From: Blasia pusilla
Lineage: Eukaryota > Marchantiophyta > Marchantiopsida > Blasiales
Reading direction: 5' to 3'
NCBI GenBank assembly: GCA_050084515.1
Contig: CM114272.1
Location: 47,306,001-47,370,000, forward strand
Length of the DNA stretch: 64,000 nt
Below are positions 22,801-34,600 of this stretch, in pieces. The position numbers and the translations under genes are program-made. The notes beneath the pieces are model-generated. The model was not told where the DNA came from, searched no databases, and saw nothing but the letters and a program-made list of their open reading frames with translations. Within the stretch, counting starts at the first letter, position 1. Every line of letters starts with the position of its first letter.

Positions 22801-23677
22801 TTCAAAAGGTTTAAGTCTTTCTGCTACTATGAGGGAAATAATTCCCAAGGATACAATGAGTACACTCCAAGGCCCCAAGGAAATACACACATGCATAGAG
22901 TTGCAAGGTTCTCCATTATCTCCAAGTCGTTGTTGTGTATTTAGCGCTCCTCGATCTCCAATCCTTCCTGTTGACTTGGGAGATAGCCACATCCTATTTC
23001 AGATTAACCAAGTTTAGTTTTCTTGCATTCACACCTTCCTATGATGGATATTTTGCAATCGGATTCCTCACATATAGAAGTCGGCCCCTGGCGCTAAGTT
23101 AGAAAATAGTAAGGAGAATTGGTAGCTGCAAAAATACCAATCGCTCAAGCTTAATTTGCAGATAGAGCCCACTAGACATTCCGAATGTGCACTTAACTAA
23201 TGGTCTCACAAGTAGGCCTTAACCCTCCAAGAACCATTTGGACATCTTGAAGAGGCTTAGGAGATTGAGTGACAGACTATGGCTTCCTAGAAATGGGATC
23301 CTTTCTTTTTGGAGACTTGTTAAGATGAAGAGACTTTTGCATTATAAGTATTCAAGTTGAATAAAAAAATGAGTAGCTTTGAACTATCTTACCCAATGAT
23401 TCTTTGCACACCACAAATGCAAGCTCAACAACTCTACTTACCAAATGTTCATTGTGTCGACATGCACGTGCAATAGTTACATGGTCAACCACACCATGTC
23501 ACTTAGTGTCTCTTCTTCACTAAAACTGCCTAAGCTTTATGTTGCAACATGCATAACTATGTCAGAGATAAGTGAGATAGAAGTTAGTTGTTTCCAAGTG
23601 CACAGTTTCCAGCAAAGGTATTGTTGATATACCATCCCTAGTACATTGTATTTGTTCCCTTCTCACTTGTCTCCGAG
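19883..23677. other. Decayed DNA, no gene seen
   Basis: About 3.8 kb of diverged, stop-rich sequence. Minus-strand pieces near 21,149-20,922 (containing LPTEELKVSDCIQFKEQL) and 22,090-21,800 read like decayed coding sequence, with a faint leucine-rich-repeat look. I cannot place them in a family. No transposon ends recognised. Confidence 0.4.
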
Positions 23678-23914
23678 GACATGTCCGGCCCGCACCCAAG
23701 CCCGCCCGACCAAAAGTTGGTCTACCGGACCAACTTTTGTTGGCCTCTAGCCCGCACCTAGGGCCTGCAAGATGGGCTCGAGGCCCGCCCCAAGCGAGGG
23801 TGTGGGCCACGGGCTACAGGCTACAGGCTACGGGCGGATTCGGGTGCGAGCACTGGGTACCCGGGCCCGCACAGACATGTCTGCGGACACGGAATTTGTC
23901 CGTGTGCAACCTTG
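23678..23914. mobile_element. hAT-like TIR element, left end lost
   Basis: Right end reads CGGAATTTGTCCGTGTGCAA then CCTTG, as in the family. Inner inverted matches GACATGTCCGGCCCGCACCC (left) and GGGCCCGCACAGACATGTC (right) delimit it. Very GC-rich (many GGGC/GCCC blocks), with a triplicated GGGCTACAGGCTACAGGCTA near 23,811. The terminal CAAGGTTGCA at the left is absent. Confidence 0.6.
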
Positions 23915-24759
23915 ATCTAACGTTGCCTACATATACTCATTCAATGCTTGTTTTAGATCTGCATGTTTCCTCCCTAATCTCATGTCTAATTTGAATAGCT
24001 TTACTTGTTTGATTCGTGTTATTAAAACTTGAGTTTACCTTACAATACTTATTCAATTGTTATTGTACTCAATAACACTTGAAACTCGGGGATGTCATCC
24101 AAACTATCCTATACATCATGTGTGACCACAACCTTTTATTTTGACCCTATTTACTTTCTTGTTTGTTTTTTTCAGACCCTATTTATTTTTTTGAAGTTTT
24201 TAAATTCCCTTTCCATTATTATAATTTCCTTTTTTTCAATATTAATATCCCTTTAGTTATTACCATTATTCCAAAAGTAAACCCCAGTATAGGTTAAGTG
24301 GGAAATTGCTGCAATCAGAGTTAAGAAAATAAGAATACATGAAAGATACCATTCAATGCTTTTTATTTATGAGGATGTTTTATTCTCCTTCAGAAAAAAC
24401 ATCCAAAAAATTTCGATCATGTGGGTATAACACCCATACATCTCTTACACCTTGTTTATATGTCATTGTGACACAAGCTATTACCATATCTAAATCTATC
24501 CAATGCAGATCGTTGTTATCATAAGTAAAGCGAACACCACTATTGTTTATAGGTGTGAACCAATTGAATAGACATTGTATAGATGTACCTTCACCTCCAT
24601 CTTCTGTCAGGTTCTTGGGCATTCTTCTTTAATCCAAAGCCACTTTATGTCGTATTTTGGCAAACCCCTTCCCTACCCTCCTTCTCAATTTTTGAACTTT
24701 CCCTAACCAAACGGTATATACAAATCCTCTCTCCATACTAGAAGCAGGTATTATTGAAG

Positions 24760-24997
24760 ATTGAGTTACAGTCAAGTTCATGAGACATCTGAACTGCTAT
24801 ATTTGGTGCTCATATGAAGTAGGGAAGCTTAATCTTGGTTAGTCAATTAAGCGCGATTATCTTAACTAGGGTTAGTTAATCAAAGTTAGTCTAACTCGAG
24901 ACTAAGGTTAGGGTTAGGCTTGCTTGTACATACCCTATATAATTGAGAAGGGGACTAGTCTACACTCATTCTCTCATTGCAAATTTCGTTCTCCAGG
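24760..24997 (+). mobile_element. Possible Ty1/copia 5' LTR remnant
   Basis: Precedes a copia gag fragment. Contains a TATA-like CCTATATAATTGAG (near 24,932) and ends before a TGGTGTGTTAGAGCC stretch (near 24,999). That stretch resembles the initiator-methionine-tRNA primer site (TGGTATCAGAGC) used by plant copia elements. The left boundary is uncertain and no partner LTR was found. Confidence 0.4.
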
Positions 24998-25188
24998 GTG
25001 GTGTGTTAGAGCCATTTTCCACCAGTTGATGTTCTCTTATCGCTCTACGGGCCAATTTCGACTAGTTCTTTCATGCAATTAATCAATTTTGGCAAATGTC
25101 AGGTCGATTTCTGTGTAAGAGTGGTCTATGCTTCAATTGGAGCAATAGAAAGCCTCAAATTATGTTTTTGTAAGTGAAATCGTTCGTC

Positions 25189-25590
25189 ATGGAGTATTCC
25201 TCACCAGCAATCACAGGCGAGAAGCTAGATAAGCAGAATTACAATGTGTGGAAGTTTCGCATGAAACAATTTCTCAGGGGTCAAGAACTATGGGAGCTTG
25301 TCACAAGTGATGAGGCCAATCCAAAAGATGACTCTACATAATTGAATGTTCGCACCTGGAACAAAAGCGCAAGGCAAGTAATACACTATATTTCAATAAC
25401 GATCAGTTCGCCAATGATAGGTCACATTCAAGATGTTGATATTCCGAAGGAGACGTGGGATGCATTGGAAAAGCTATTCCAGACATCTATAAAGGCCAGA
25501 AAGCTTCAATTGAAACAAAAATTGAACGAAGTTCAAAAATCTAAACTTCCTATTACCTCCTCAATTATTTTCTTGCAAGGACTACTTATC
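25189..25590 (+). pseudogene. Ty1/copia gag N-terminus, truncated
   Basis: Starts ATG at 25,189. It reads through EKLDKQNYNVWKFRMKQFL, the usual copia gag opening (loop with NY..W...M...L), and DIPKETWDALEKLFQ. An in-frame TAA at about 25,339 breaks it. Homology fades after the KLNEVQ segment near 25,540-25,580, where unrelated sequence begins, so zinc knuckle and all pol domains are missing. The intact protein would form the retroelement's virus-like particle core. Confidence 0.75.
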
Positions 25591-25621
25591 ACTTGCACTA
25601 TCCCTACCTCCAAAGCACTTC

Positions 25622-27930
25622 TTGGGTACTCCCTCATCAAAATTTTCCCCGACTATAAACTTTCGGCTAAACATCTATACTCAAATCAATCCAAGCTCAT
25701 TGTTGTCATCACCTATGGGACGACCACGCACAGTTTATAGAAATAGAATGTTCATATTTTTCAAAAAGAAACGACTCCATATTTGTAGAGCTAATGCAAC
25801 TATAAGGACATCAAAATTGATAAAATTGTCCACAAAGGTTGTTAGAGTATGGCCTCAAACAAGTTACCTACTCCATGCATGGAAACTTCAGTGCATTAAT
25901 TTCCTAAATAAAATGGAGTATTGTGGGTATTGTGGGATAACTTTATACTACAATGGGCAATCCAAAATGCACTTGATCCAATCAGATAGGTGTCCTCCTT
26001 ATGCACTCTACAATGGATATATAATGGCTTACATTATACCCAAACCTAGTCATTCCTATGTTTGTGCAAGATGCACAACAAATGGACCAACAATTAGGCA
26101 CAACATCTATATAACACCTACTTATATCCACGATATTCTAGGTGTAAGCCCAATGGAAAAAAAATATTTTATAATTGGTTACTAACAAGAATTAATTTTA
26201 GGAATGAACTTAAGATCCTAAGTTCCATGTTGCCCAAATGGACTTACTTACATGACTGCTTTAAAACAACTATTTTACAAATTCTACCTCTATAATAAAT
26301 GAGATTAGGAAATATGCGTTAGATAACATGTAGAGCTAGGACCATGTTGTTGAGATTGTTAGCAAAGTCATGGCCATTATTGAACCTCACCTCCAATTCA
26401 ATGTAACTCGAATGTTCTTTGAAAATGTTGTGAGCTCAAATCAAACCATTCCTAAGCCAAGCCCTATTTCCCTTGCCATATTTTCTATGGATTGCCTCAA
26501 CAAGAAAGAAGAAAATTTCTTTCATGTACTCAATTAAAAATCTAGAAATCTATTTATACTCACTATCCCGCCAGGACGTAGAAAAATGTTTTCGTTCTCG
26601 TCCTACATAAATATTGATCGAGTAATTCCATCAAAACACTTTTTATAGCAACTGCTCAGATTGCTCCTACATGTTTACATAGTGATGGCACAATAGTCCA
26701 TTCAATGTTTGCTATACCCATTAAGGGAGACTTACCATCTATGCATGCATAGATGGCAAATATTGGATAGACCAATATCTATATCGTGCTATTGCAAATG
26801 TTGTTGTCATCGATGAATTCTCCATGCTCATTGCTCGCCTTCAACAAATTCTTGCCATGAGACTCAATCAGAATTGGCCATCACCTGACCTTAATCCTTT
26901 CTCGAATAAGCTTATTGTTCTAATCGGTGATCTCTGTCGATTTCCACCAATTTTCCGCTATACGGCCACATCCATATGTCTTCTATGTCATATAACATCC
27001 TTGCCATTCTTCATGGGTGTTGAAAAATATGAACTTTCTTGCCAAGTTTGTTATGCTTAGGATTTAGATTTCCTTCACTTTCTTTCTTCAAGTAGGCAAA
27101 GGCTCCCTACTCGGTCAAAGATAGATTCTATTCTCAGTGGCTGATTTATCAACGAGAATGATGCAATAGATCTCATCACAGAGGACACGCAAATAGTATG
27201 CACTCATAAGTCTAATGTGCAATTATTCAACATACTTGCTCTTAGAAGATTTTATCATGAAGCAGACATTATAGTTGTCCTTGTCTCTGCAAATACAACA
27301 TACCATGGTAAACTAAATATATGGCTTGCTGATGACAATTTCCACCAGCTTCAGTATATTGCAATTGGTTGTAAAGTTGTGCTAACCTCCAATATTAATA
27401 TCTCAGGATAGAAAGCAAACGACTCTTTTTTATCCGTACAATATCTTGTATATAGGAATATTTTTGTAAAAAAAATTGTTATTAGGCTGCATTCCAATAA
27501 TACTATTATTCAAGTGGGAAGGTCCAAGTTAGTGACAATTAGGTTAGGAATATGTAAGAAATGCACAAAATGTTCCTTTCCGCCTGCTCTCGGTTATGCA
27601 ACGAATGGCTACAAACGTCAGGGCCTCAAAGTTTGTTGGCAATGCTTACTAGTTGCGAGGTCATTATTTTCTCCAAGTCTCTTGTACGTTATATTATCCA
27701 TGGTTCAAAACAAGTTGCTACTTAGAATTCTTGGGGATATCTCACCCAAGGATTTCCACGTTTTTGGTCCAAAAAAGAGAGGTGATATCCCAATATGTAT
27801 GTTCATTATTGACACTCTATACATGTAAAATTATGTCTACTTTTGATATTTTATTGAAGGTGAGCATTAAGAGATCACCAGCCATGCAGCAAGAAGACCT
27901 AGTTGACAGAAACACCAAGCTACCTGTCAC
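25622..27930 (+). pseudogene. Decayed Pif1/Helitron-type helicase
   Basis: Several frames with stops between them. A Cys-containing N-terminal part (25,900-26,190) has CxxC pairs and an ILGVSPMEK-like segment, similar in layout to the front of Helitron replicases; this is tentative. At 26,797-26,830 is VVVIDEFSML, Walker B of Pif1 helicases, then VLIGDLCRFPPI (near 26,920; usually GDxxQLPPV). Near 27,370 is GCKVVLTSNINISG (2B region). Near 27,585-27,760 is LGYATNGYKRQGL followed by a YV.LS-like stretch, helicase motifs V and VI. The Walker A part is not recognisable. Autonomous Helitrons encode such a helicase fused to a Rep nickase, fitting the many Helitron ends in this window. Confidence 0.65.
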
Positions 27931-28911
27931 TCCATTATTTTAGTAGCCTATTGTATTAAGTGAGGATAAGACAGACTCATATGCCATTCACTAAAATAGT
28001 TGGAAAAAAATCATCCCATCCTTGTTGAGATGAAGTTTGTTTTGCTCTTCCTATTTGCAGCTTGTGTATACTACCCATCATGTAATATTAATCAACTCAT
28101 TCACAAGCACCCAAAACACACATTGACTTCACTAGAATGATACTCGACGATATGCCGACACTACCATCAGAACCACGTATTCAATTTCCACCACCCATGG
28201 AAACATAATTGAAATATGCAAACAAACTTGGACTCGACTACACATATTGGGGTGACCATATAAATAGTTGACATATGAATTGCTTAATTGATCGACACAA
28301 GGTGTGGGCAGAAAATTTCAAGGAGTTAAGAAAACAACCACATGCAACAAGTAACAATGGTGTTTCATACCAACTCTTACTATTCATAATATGAAAATTT
28401 CCTTACATTCTAGTATGTCATAGAAGCTACGTACAACCACTTACTTACACTTATGCTTTTGGAGAGTAATACAAAAAGAGGTCCTGCTTTATAAGGACAT
28501 CCTGTTTGATGAGAATGAACTCACTAGGTCTCAAGCAATAGCAACTTCAAACATAACAACAGAGGAATTTATTTAGATTCATTCCAAGAGTTGCGAGTGA
28601 TTATGCAAATCCCAATTAATATGCTTGTGCCGCTTTTGTCAACAAAAGCTGCACACCATTCTTGCACATGAAATCAGATAGAGACCATAATGATATAGTT
28701 AACTTTCAATCGTTTCACATTCTAAACCAGAAAGCAAGTATTACCAATCACCATTATACAAGAGTCCCAAAAAGGAGGTATGAGGGTATGAAGGTCTATA
28801 CCTCATAGAATCTCCAAACAAAAGGAAGTGCATTTGAAGACATTCCAATTTATCCGCCTTAGAGGCATTCATACACTTGATTTCCATCTTATTTGGTCTT
28901 TCTTTTATATT
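27931..28911. other. Decayed DNA downstream of the helicase remnant
   Basis: Stop-rich, AT-rich; a piece near 28,160-28,330 reads like coding sequence (PPPMET ... NCLIDRHKVW) and may continue the Helitron protein or another transposon. No clear feature. Confidence 0.35.
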
Positions 28912-29372
28912 ATTTATTTCCAACACTTCTCTTACTAATTCATTTGTTGGTGAGAACTCCAAGATACGTAGTAGATCATACAGACTACACACAATTCCTC
29001 AAATACCAACGATATATTTACTTTGAAAAGTTTTACTTACCAATGTATCTCCACATGGCAACAAATTTTACTTATTTTTGTACATTGCATCAACTACATA
29101 TTTTATACTCTGCACACATATGATACTTACAAAAAAAATGAGAATTATAGTTGCTGATTAGTTTTTTCACTCTGCTTTGACCATTTTTCTGATGTCTATT
29201 TTTAACCAAGATAATGTATTTTTCACTGCAATCTGATATCAAACCTATTCCTATTCACACTCATTTTGTAAAAGAGCGTTGCTAAATCAATTTCTTTCAA
29301 ATTTACAATCATATTGTTTCCAAAGCATGATGCCTTCATCTTCTAGGCATGTCGTCGTTATCATTGTGTTTC
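28912..29372 (+). repeat. Tandem duplication, copy 1 (period about 541 bp)
   Basis: Aligns over its length with 29,453-29,905, for example GAACTCCAAGATAC, CACTGCAATCT, ATATTGT.T.CAAAG.ATG. One reading frame stays similar in both copies (LVxTPRYxxDHTxYTxFLxY, where x marks a difference), so the ancestor may have been coding. No family recognised. Confidence 0.75.
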
Positions 29373-29452
29373 TATGGAGTCATTGTATATTTTCATTGTT
29401 CCTATTTGTGTTTATGCCAATTGTGGACACATTTCTTCTCTTACTTATTCAA

Positions 29453-29905
29453 TTGTGGACACCTCACTTCTCTTATTGATTCATTTCTTGGTGAAAACTC
29501 CAAGATACTCAATAGACCATACAAACTATACACACTTCTTGGAATACCGACGACGGATATACTATGAGAAGCTTTACCTACCAATCCAACTCCACATACC
29601 AATAGATTTTACATAGATTGTACTTTAGATTAACTACATATTTTTTTCTCCACTCTTGCGTGGTACTTACATAATAGATGAGAACAATAGTTGTTGATTA
29701 GTTTTTACATTCTACTTTGCCTATCTCCCCAGTGTTTATTTGACCTGAAATAATGCATTTTCACTGCAATCTAAGATCAGACCCATTCATATTCATGCTT
29801 ACTTTGTAAAAAATTACCGATGAATTCGTTTGTTTCATATTCACAACCATATTGTCTACAAAGTATGGCGCCTTTACCTTCTTGGTATGTCATCATTCGT
29901 GTTTC
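29453..29905 (+). repeat. Tandem duplication, copy 2
   Basis: Second copy of the unit at 28,912-29,372, roughly 80% identical by eye. Between the copies (29,415-29,465) a short phrase AATTGTGGACAC..TTCTCTTA is itself duplicated. Confidence 0.75.
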
Positions 29906-31108
29906 AGAAAGAATAAAAGCATTTAAATCCCATCTCATAATTGTCCCAGGGTAGGAAAGACATCAGATGTAAATAAAATGAAAACCATGACATTCAAATC
30001 AATGAGTACCCATATTCCTACCATACACATAATTGTCAACTTAGTAAAGTTTTCTTCCTTTATTGCCCTCTTACCCATTTTTATTGATATTCAGGCTTGT
30101 CCAACAGCATTGTGTCACCAACTAACTTACAATTCAACTTCATCCTCCACTTGCATTAATCTTGGAATTTTTTTTTATTCTTCACATTTTATGATGAATG
30201 TTAGTATGGTTCATCAATTATTGCGATTTCTGCCACCTACATATTTTTATACTTTCCTTACTTATGAAATGTATAAGCACATAAAATTCTCATATATGTT
30301 TCTTCTCTATGTCCACTATCTTTTGCATCTGTAATTTTCTACAATTGCCTCACCATCTTATCTTAGATGCGTGGCTCTAGTGCACAAACTATGTTATTGC
30401 CTTCGCAAACCGTTGATTTCTTACGTGGTTCCTTACATATTCCTTCCTACGAGTCCTCGCCCTAATACACCAGCTTATCCCACAATCTCTAAGTCCATTA
30501 CACATATGTAGTAACTTTGAGTGACAATCAACATCCCCCAAGATGCTTTTTTGTATTCCTTCCTCTAAGTCCTGAAACATGACCGCATTCATGTTAAACA
30601 TTCATAATTAAGAAAATTTAATTATGAATTTCAAGAAAGAAATCTAAGATGATTCATAATTTTCTAAACTTGAAATTTTATGTATAGATTATTCTATAAA
30701 TATGAAATACTAATTAAATTTAAAACTAAGAAAATAGAACTTATTAAATAACCGAGTATTAAAGAAAATTCAATATTTTTAACTTGATTTTAAAAAAAAA
30801 CAGAATATTTCCATTGCAAAGAGTTGCATCTAGAGATTTGTTTGTTTCCCGATTTATCTTTTTATTTCTCAACGTTTTGAGGAATTTTCTTTCTAAAACT
30901 ATCAATGTGTACTGATTTAACGAAGGGTTAAATGGTTTTTTTTTTAACTTTTAAGTCATCGCAGGTCATTATTCTTTAACTTGTAATTTTCATTATGTGT
31001 GTTTAACCATTGTAGGTAAGCGTCAAAGGGTTGGGATCATAAATATCACTGCATTTTCATTCCCTAAATTTTGGAGGAGTTAAGATGTTTTAATTTTTAT
31101 TCTTAATA
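29906..31108. other. AT-rich intergenic DNA, no gene seen
   Basis: No domain in any frame; the 118-codon frame at 29,978-30,334 is Ile/Leu/Phe-rich as expected for AT-rich DNA. Nothing else recognised. Confidence 0.45.
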
Positions 31109-31275
31109 TCTATATTATTATTAGAGAGTGCCTCTTCATTTTGAGATCAACTCTCTTTTTGACACATGCTCTTTTTAACCAATAGATTCGCTTACTCTCT
31201 AAACTAATAGGATTGCTCAAATTATATTGTACAAAATTATACATTCGTGCATCGCATGGGATTAAAAGATCGGAG
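31109..31275 (+). mobile_element. Helitron 5' end with terminal-like hairpin
   Basis: TCTATATTATTATTAGAGAG follows an A at 31,108. About 140 bp further, CGTGCATCGCATGGGATTA (from 31,245) resembles the end region of the complete copy at 37,693-37,886 (CGTGCATCACACGGGATTA), but the CTAG-T terminus is missing. Confidence 0.5.
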
Positions 31276-32400
31276 CTAAACATTCACTATCATAGGTTTA
31301 AGTGTATACAATAGCAAACACTATATCCCTAGATAGCTATATTGAGTGTTTGTAGATTTAAATGAGTGATTGAAGATTTAAAAAAGGGTTGGGTATTGGG
31401 TTTTAAGTCCACTCTAATTATTCTTCCTTTTTTTTCAAATAAAAATGTGTAAAAAATTCCCTAATATTAGAAGTTTGTAAATTCTCCCAATTGATTTTCT
31501 TATTCCCAAAATTTTGTAGTTGTTTTTTTAAGGATTTGTTCTCATTAATATCATCTTCCAATTTTCTTTCTATAGTTAGAAGTGATTCAAGATTTAATGA
31601 ATGGTTGGGGTTTTGTTTTTAAGTCCCCCCAACTTATGATTCCTTTTTTTTAATTAAGAAAGTTTTAAAAAAATTCCTAATGTTGGGGTATGGTTTAGGA
31701 AAATGAATGAGAAGGTTAAAAACAAATTCAGTCTTGTGTCTACAAAAGGGTATTTCCTTTTTTAGAATCTCTTTTCTTCAAAAAAAATTTACTTTTTATT
31801 ATTTAAGAAAGTGATCAGTTGGTTGATGGTTTCAAGTTTTTGAAAAGTAAATTTAAAATTAAAGAATAAAATTTTAAACTCAAGAAAAGAAAGGAAAGAA
31901 TTAAAATTATGGATTATTAAAAAAACGGATTCCTAATATTTATTTTAATTTTCTATCTAGAAAAATTTTTCACCGGAGGAGGGTTTGGGTGATGACATGA
32001 GATGGGAGGGGAGGGATGATTTTTCTTTGTTTTATAATTTCAGAAAATTTTCAAGGATTCCATTTTTCATCGAGTGAATACTTTTTTCAAAAATCATCTT
32101 AGTTTAAGGACTTTTGAGAAGAATTTAAGAGGTTTACAATAATTTGTTGTGTTTAGCAATTTTAGGTAATGGTTGGGTTTACAGAATTTTAAAATTTCCC
32201 AATTTATTCTTCTTTCAATTTTCTTTTGTTTCAAATTAAGCATTGTGAAAACTACCCTAATTTAAGGGTAGGAATAGGTATTGAGATGGAAAAATTTGCA
32301 TAGAATGTCATCTTTCTATTTTTTTTTTCTTGATATTTGGGAGTTTTTTTAGCTCATAAGGTTTATTTCTAATTATTCTTTCTATAAGAATTTACTTTTT
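31276..32400. other. AT-rich intergenic DNA, no gene seen
   Basis: Very AT-rich, with a phrase of the type GATTTAA.GA..GGTTGGG.TTT...TTTTAAGTCC repeated near 31,375 and 31,590. No coding feature. Confidence 0.45.
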
Positions 32401-33260
32401 AGATCAGTTGGGAGAAGTTGTGGAGATTGCTATGACAAGCTCATTTTAGATAAAGAATTATGCGTGGATGATGCCTAGATTCTCCTTGACATTATGCTTG
32501 AGTAGAAGATGTATTTGAAGAAGCATCTCTCGTTTGGCACGTAAGCCAAATTCAATGTTCCTCCTTATGAATTTTGTAGAACATTGCGAAATTTAATTCG
32601 TTTGCGGAAGGCCAAACGGCCAACGACTGAATTTCTTGTATGTACCCACAAGGAATTCATCGGTTGTATTGATACAATCTCACCCAGATTTTTCCGGACT
32701 TTTGTAAATTTGGCGGTAAAAGATGATGAGTGGGGTGTAGTTTTCGACATAGTATTTGTAAATATGGTTAGCGCATCAAATGATTATGAACGACTCAGTG
32801 TAGAAGAATTCAGAGAATTTTTTGCCGAAGGTTCTCGTCTCAATATAAGCGAAAGAATACTATAGTTCTTTGTTGAGATCAAAATACTCTGAATTCTTCT
32901 AGTTGCTTGCCAGAGAGCCTCCAATCTCTGGTTGAGAGTAATTCCTTATACAGAAAGATTTCCAATGACCGATCCAAAGAGAAAGAAGATTCGGAGTGGA
33001 GGATGTCTCATGGTTGTTCTAGCAGTATTTGTCATTGGTTTTGATGAGTCCACTGTGGATGAATAGCTCGATGCTTTAAATAGAGTACTTGGAGGAAAAG
33101 TTCTTCTTGCCTCCCTCAACAACACAAGAGATATGATCAATGAGGAGTATAGATTCCTACCGACCCTCGGAGGGAATGAGTTTTGAATGGATGACCTCAT
33201 GGAGATTTTCTTTGGCTTCTCAAAGGTTGGAGCACGGAAGAATCTAGCTTTTTCATTTTA
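32400..33260 (+). pseudogene. Decayed coding sequence, unknown family
   Basis: Better GC content and codon-like texture than its AT-rich surroundings. The longest frame (32,584-32,865, 93 codons) contains ISPRFFRTFVNLAVKDDEWG and YERLSVEEFREFFAEG. Downstream pieces (32,965-33,250) read MTDPKRKKIRSGG, LDALNRVLGGKVLLASLNN and MDDLMEIFFGFSKVGARKN with stops between. It lies between Helitron ends (31,109 and 33,850), so capture of a host gene fragment is possible. I cannot name the parent gene. Confidence 0.4.
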
Positions 33261-33849
33261 AATTTTTTATCTTGTTCCAAATCAAAAAAATAGAAAAATG
33301 ATACACCAACTTCAGGCAAGGGAACTTATTCGTGTCCAAAACCGATCACAAATTTAACCTAGATTTATGGTAATCAAGAACATTGTATAAAAAATGGTTT
33401 TGGGATTTTTAAAAGACTTTGTGAAGTTTTATTTTGTCATCATTTCATGAATTTTATTCCTAATTCTTTTGCATGTTATTATATGTACTCATAAGAATTA
33501 TACCTCTCCAAAATAACCTCAAAATTTTCTAAAAGAAAAATTACAAAAAGATAACTAAATACATTATGCTCAACATGCACAATTATTTAGGTTTTACTAT
33601 TTCCACTACAAAATTTCCCACCATTAAGGTTATGAGATTTTTTTAAAATAAATTGAACATAAGAAGAAAATTCGGAATAAGGAATTGGGATGATGATTAA
33701 AAGGAAAATACGTTACTATTTTTTGTATTCTCTCACCTAATATATTTCCAATATTTACTTAAAATTTCAAATTTTCACTTTTTTTCTGCAAAAATTCATG
33801 TTTTCTTTTGTTTTACATATGAAAAATAATTAAAAAATAAATTTCTTCA
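33261..33849. other. AT-rich intergenic DNA, no gene seen
   Basis: AT-rich, no open frame of note and no repeat structure recognised. Confidence 0.5.
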
Positions 33850-34024
33850 TCTATACTATTCAGAGACAATGATTCATTGCGTTTACATGTCCTTCCTCAT
33901 GTAATTAACACTTGTCTTTTTAAGGAATTAAGTTAAGAAAGAAGGTAAGGAGTCACATAAAAAGGATGTGAGCTAAATTAAAGCAATAATCTACATTTTG
34001 TGCATAGCACGGGCTACTTACTAG
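33850..34024 (+). mobile_element. Short Helitron (175 bp), complete ends
   Basis: Starts TCTATACTATTCAGAG after an A (33,849) and ends CTAG before a T (34,025). The end carries a GTGC-ATA-GCAC hairpin, the same as in the element at 10,873-11,041, so the two belong to one family. No coding capacity. Confidence 0.85.
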
Positions 34025-34384
34025 TATGAATAATAACACACAATAAATTCTTCTTAGATGTTTCAAAATATGATTTCTGACCTAGTACTATAAGGTAAAT
34101 TTTAAAATAATATTATAAGACTTAAAATGTTTCACACATGGTATTCATTCAAAGCTTCTCAACATGAGGAAATGCAAAAAATAGTGTGGTGTATTTATTC
34201 AAAATAAAATACACAAGAGAGAGGTAGCAAAAATTATCCAAAAATTTAATGTGAACCCACAAAACAAAAACACTACAAGAACTTTCTCAAATTTTTCTCC
34301 TCTCTACTTCCAAAGAACGGGTCTTAATTGGCCTACCATGGGGTACTAATGTTATTATGCCTAGATACGTTCATGCTCAAAAAA

Positions 34385-34600
34385 ATTATCATGGTTCAAC
34401 AGAAACGGACATGGACAGAAAAGTGTGGACGTGTCCCTAGCCATGGATTGCAAGAATTGAGGCCCACAGTTATAGTTCATGGTGGAAGGAAGGGCAAGGA
34501 CGAACGAAGTAATAAGATGGAGGGGAATGAAGTTGGAGGAAGGATACAACACAAAATTCTATGTATCCATGCCATCTTTGTCTACATATTTTTCTCCTAC
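34385..34600 (-). mobile_element. hAT-like TIR element fragment
   Basis: Begins with a CATGGTTCAAC end and matches, inverted, the right half of the element at 19,563-19,882: ACGGACATGGACAG, GAGGCCCA.A.TTATA..TCATG and GGAAG...AAG.. phrases in the same order. The other end is not found. Confidence 0.55.
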
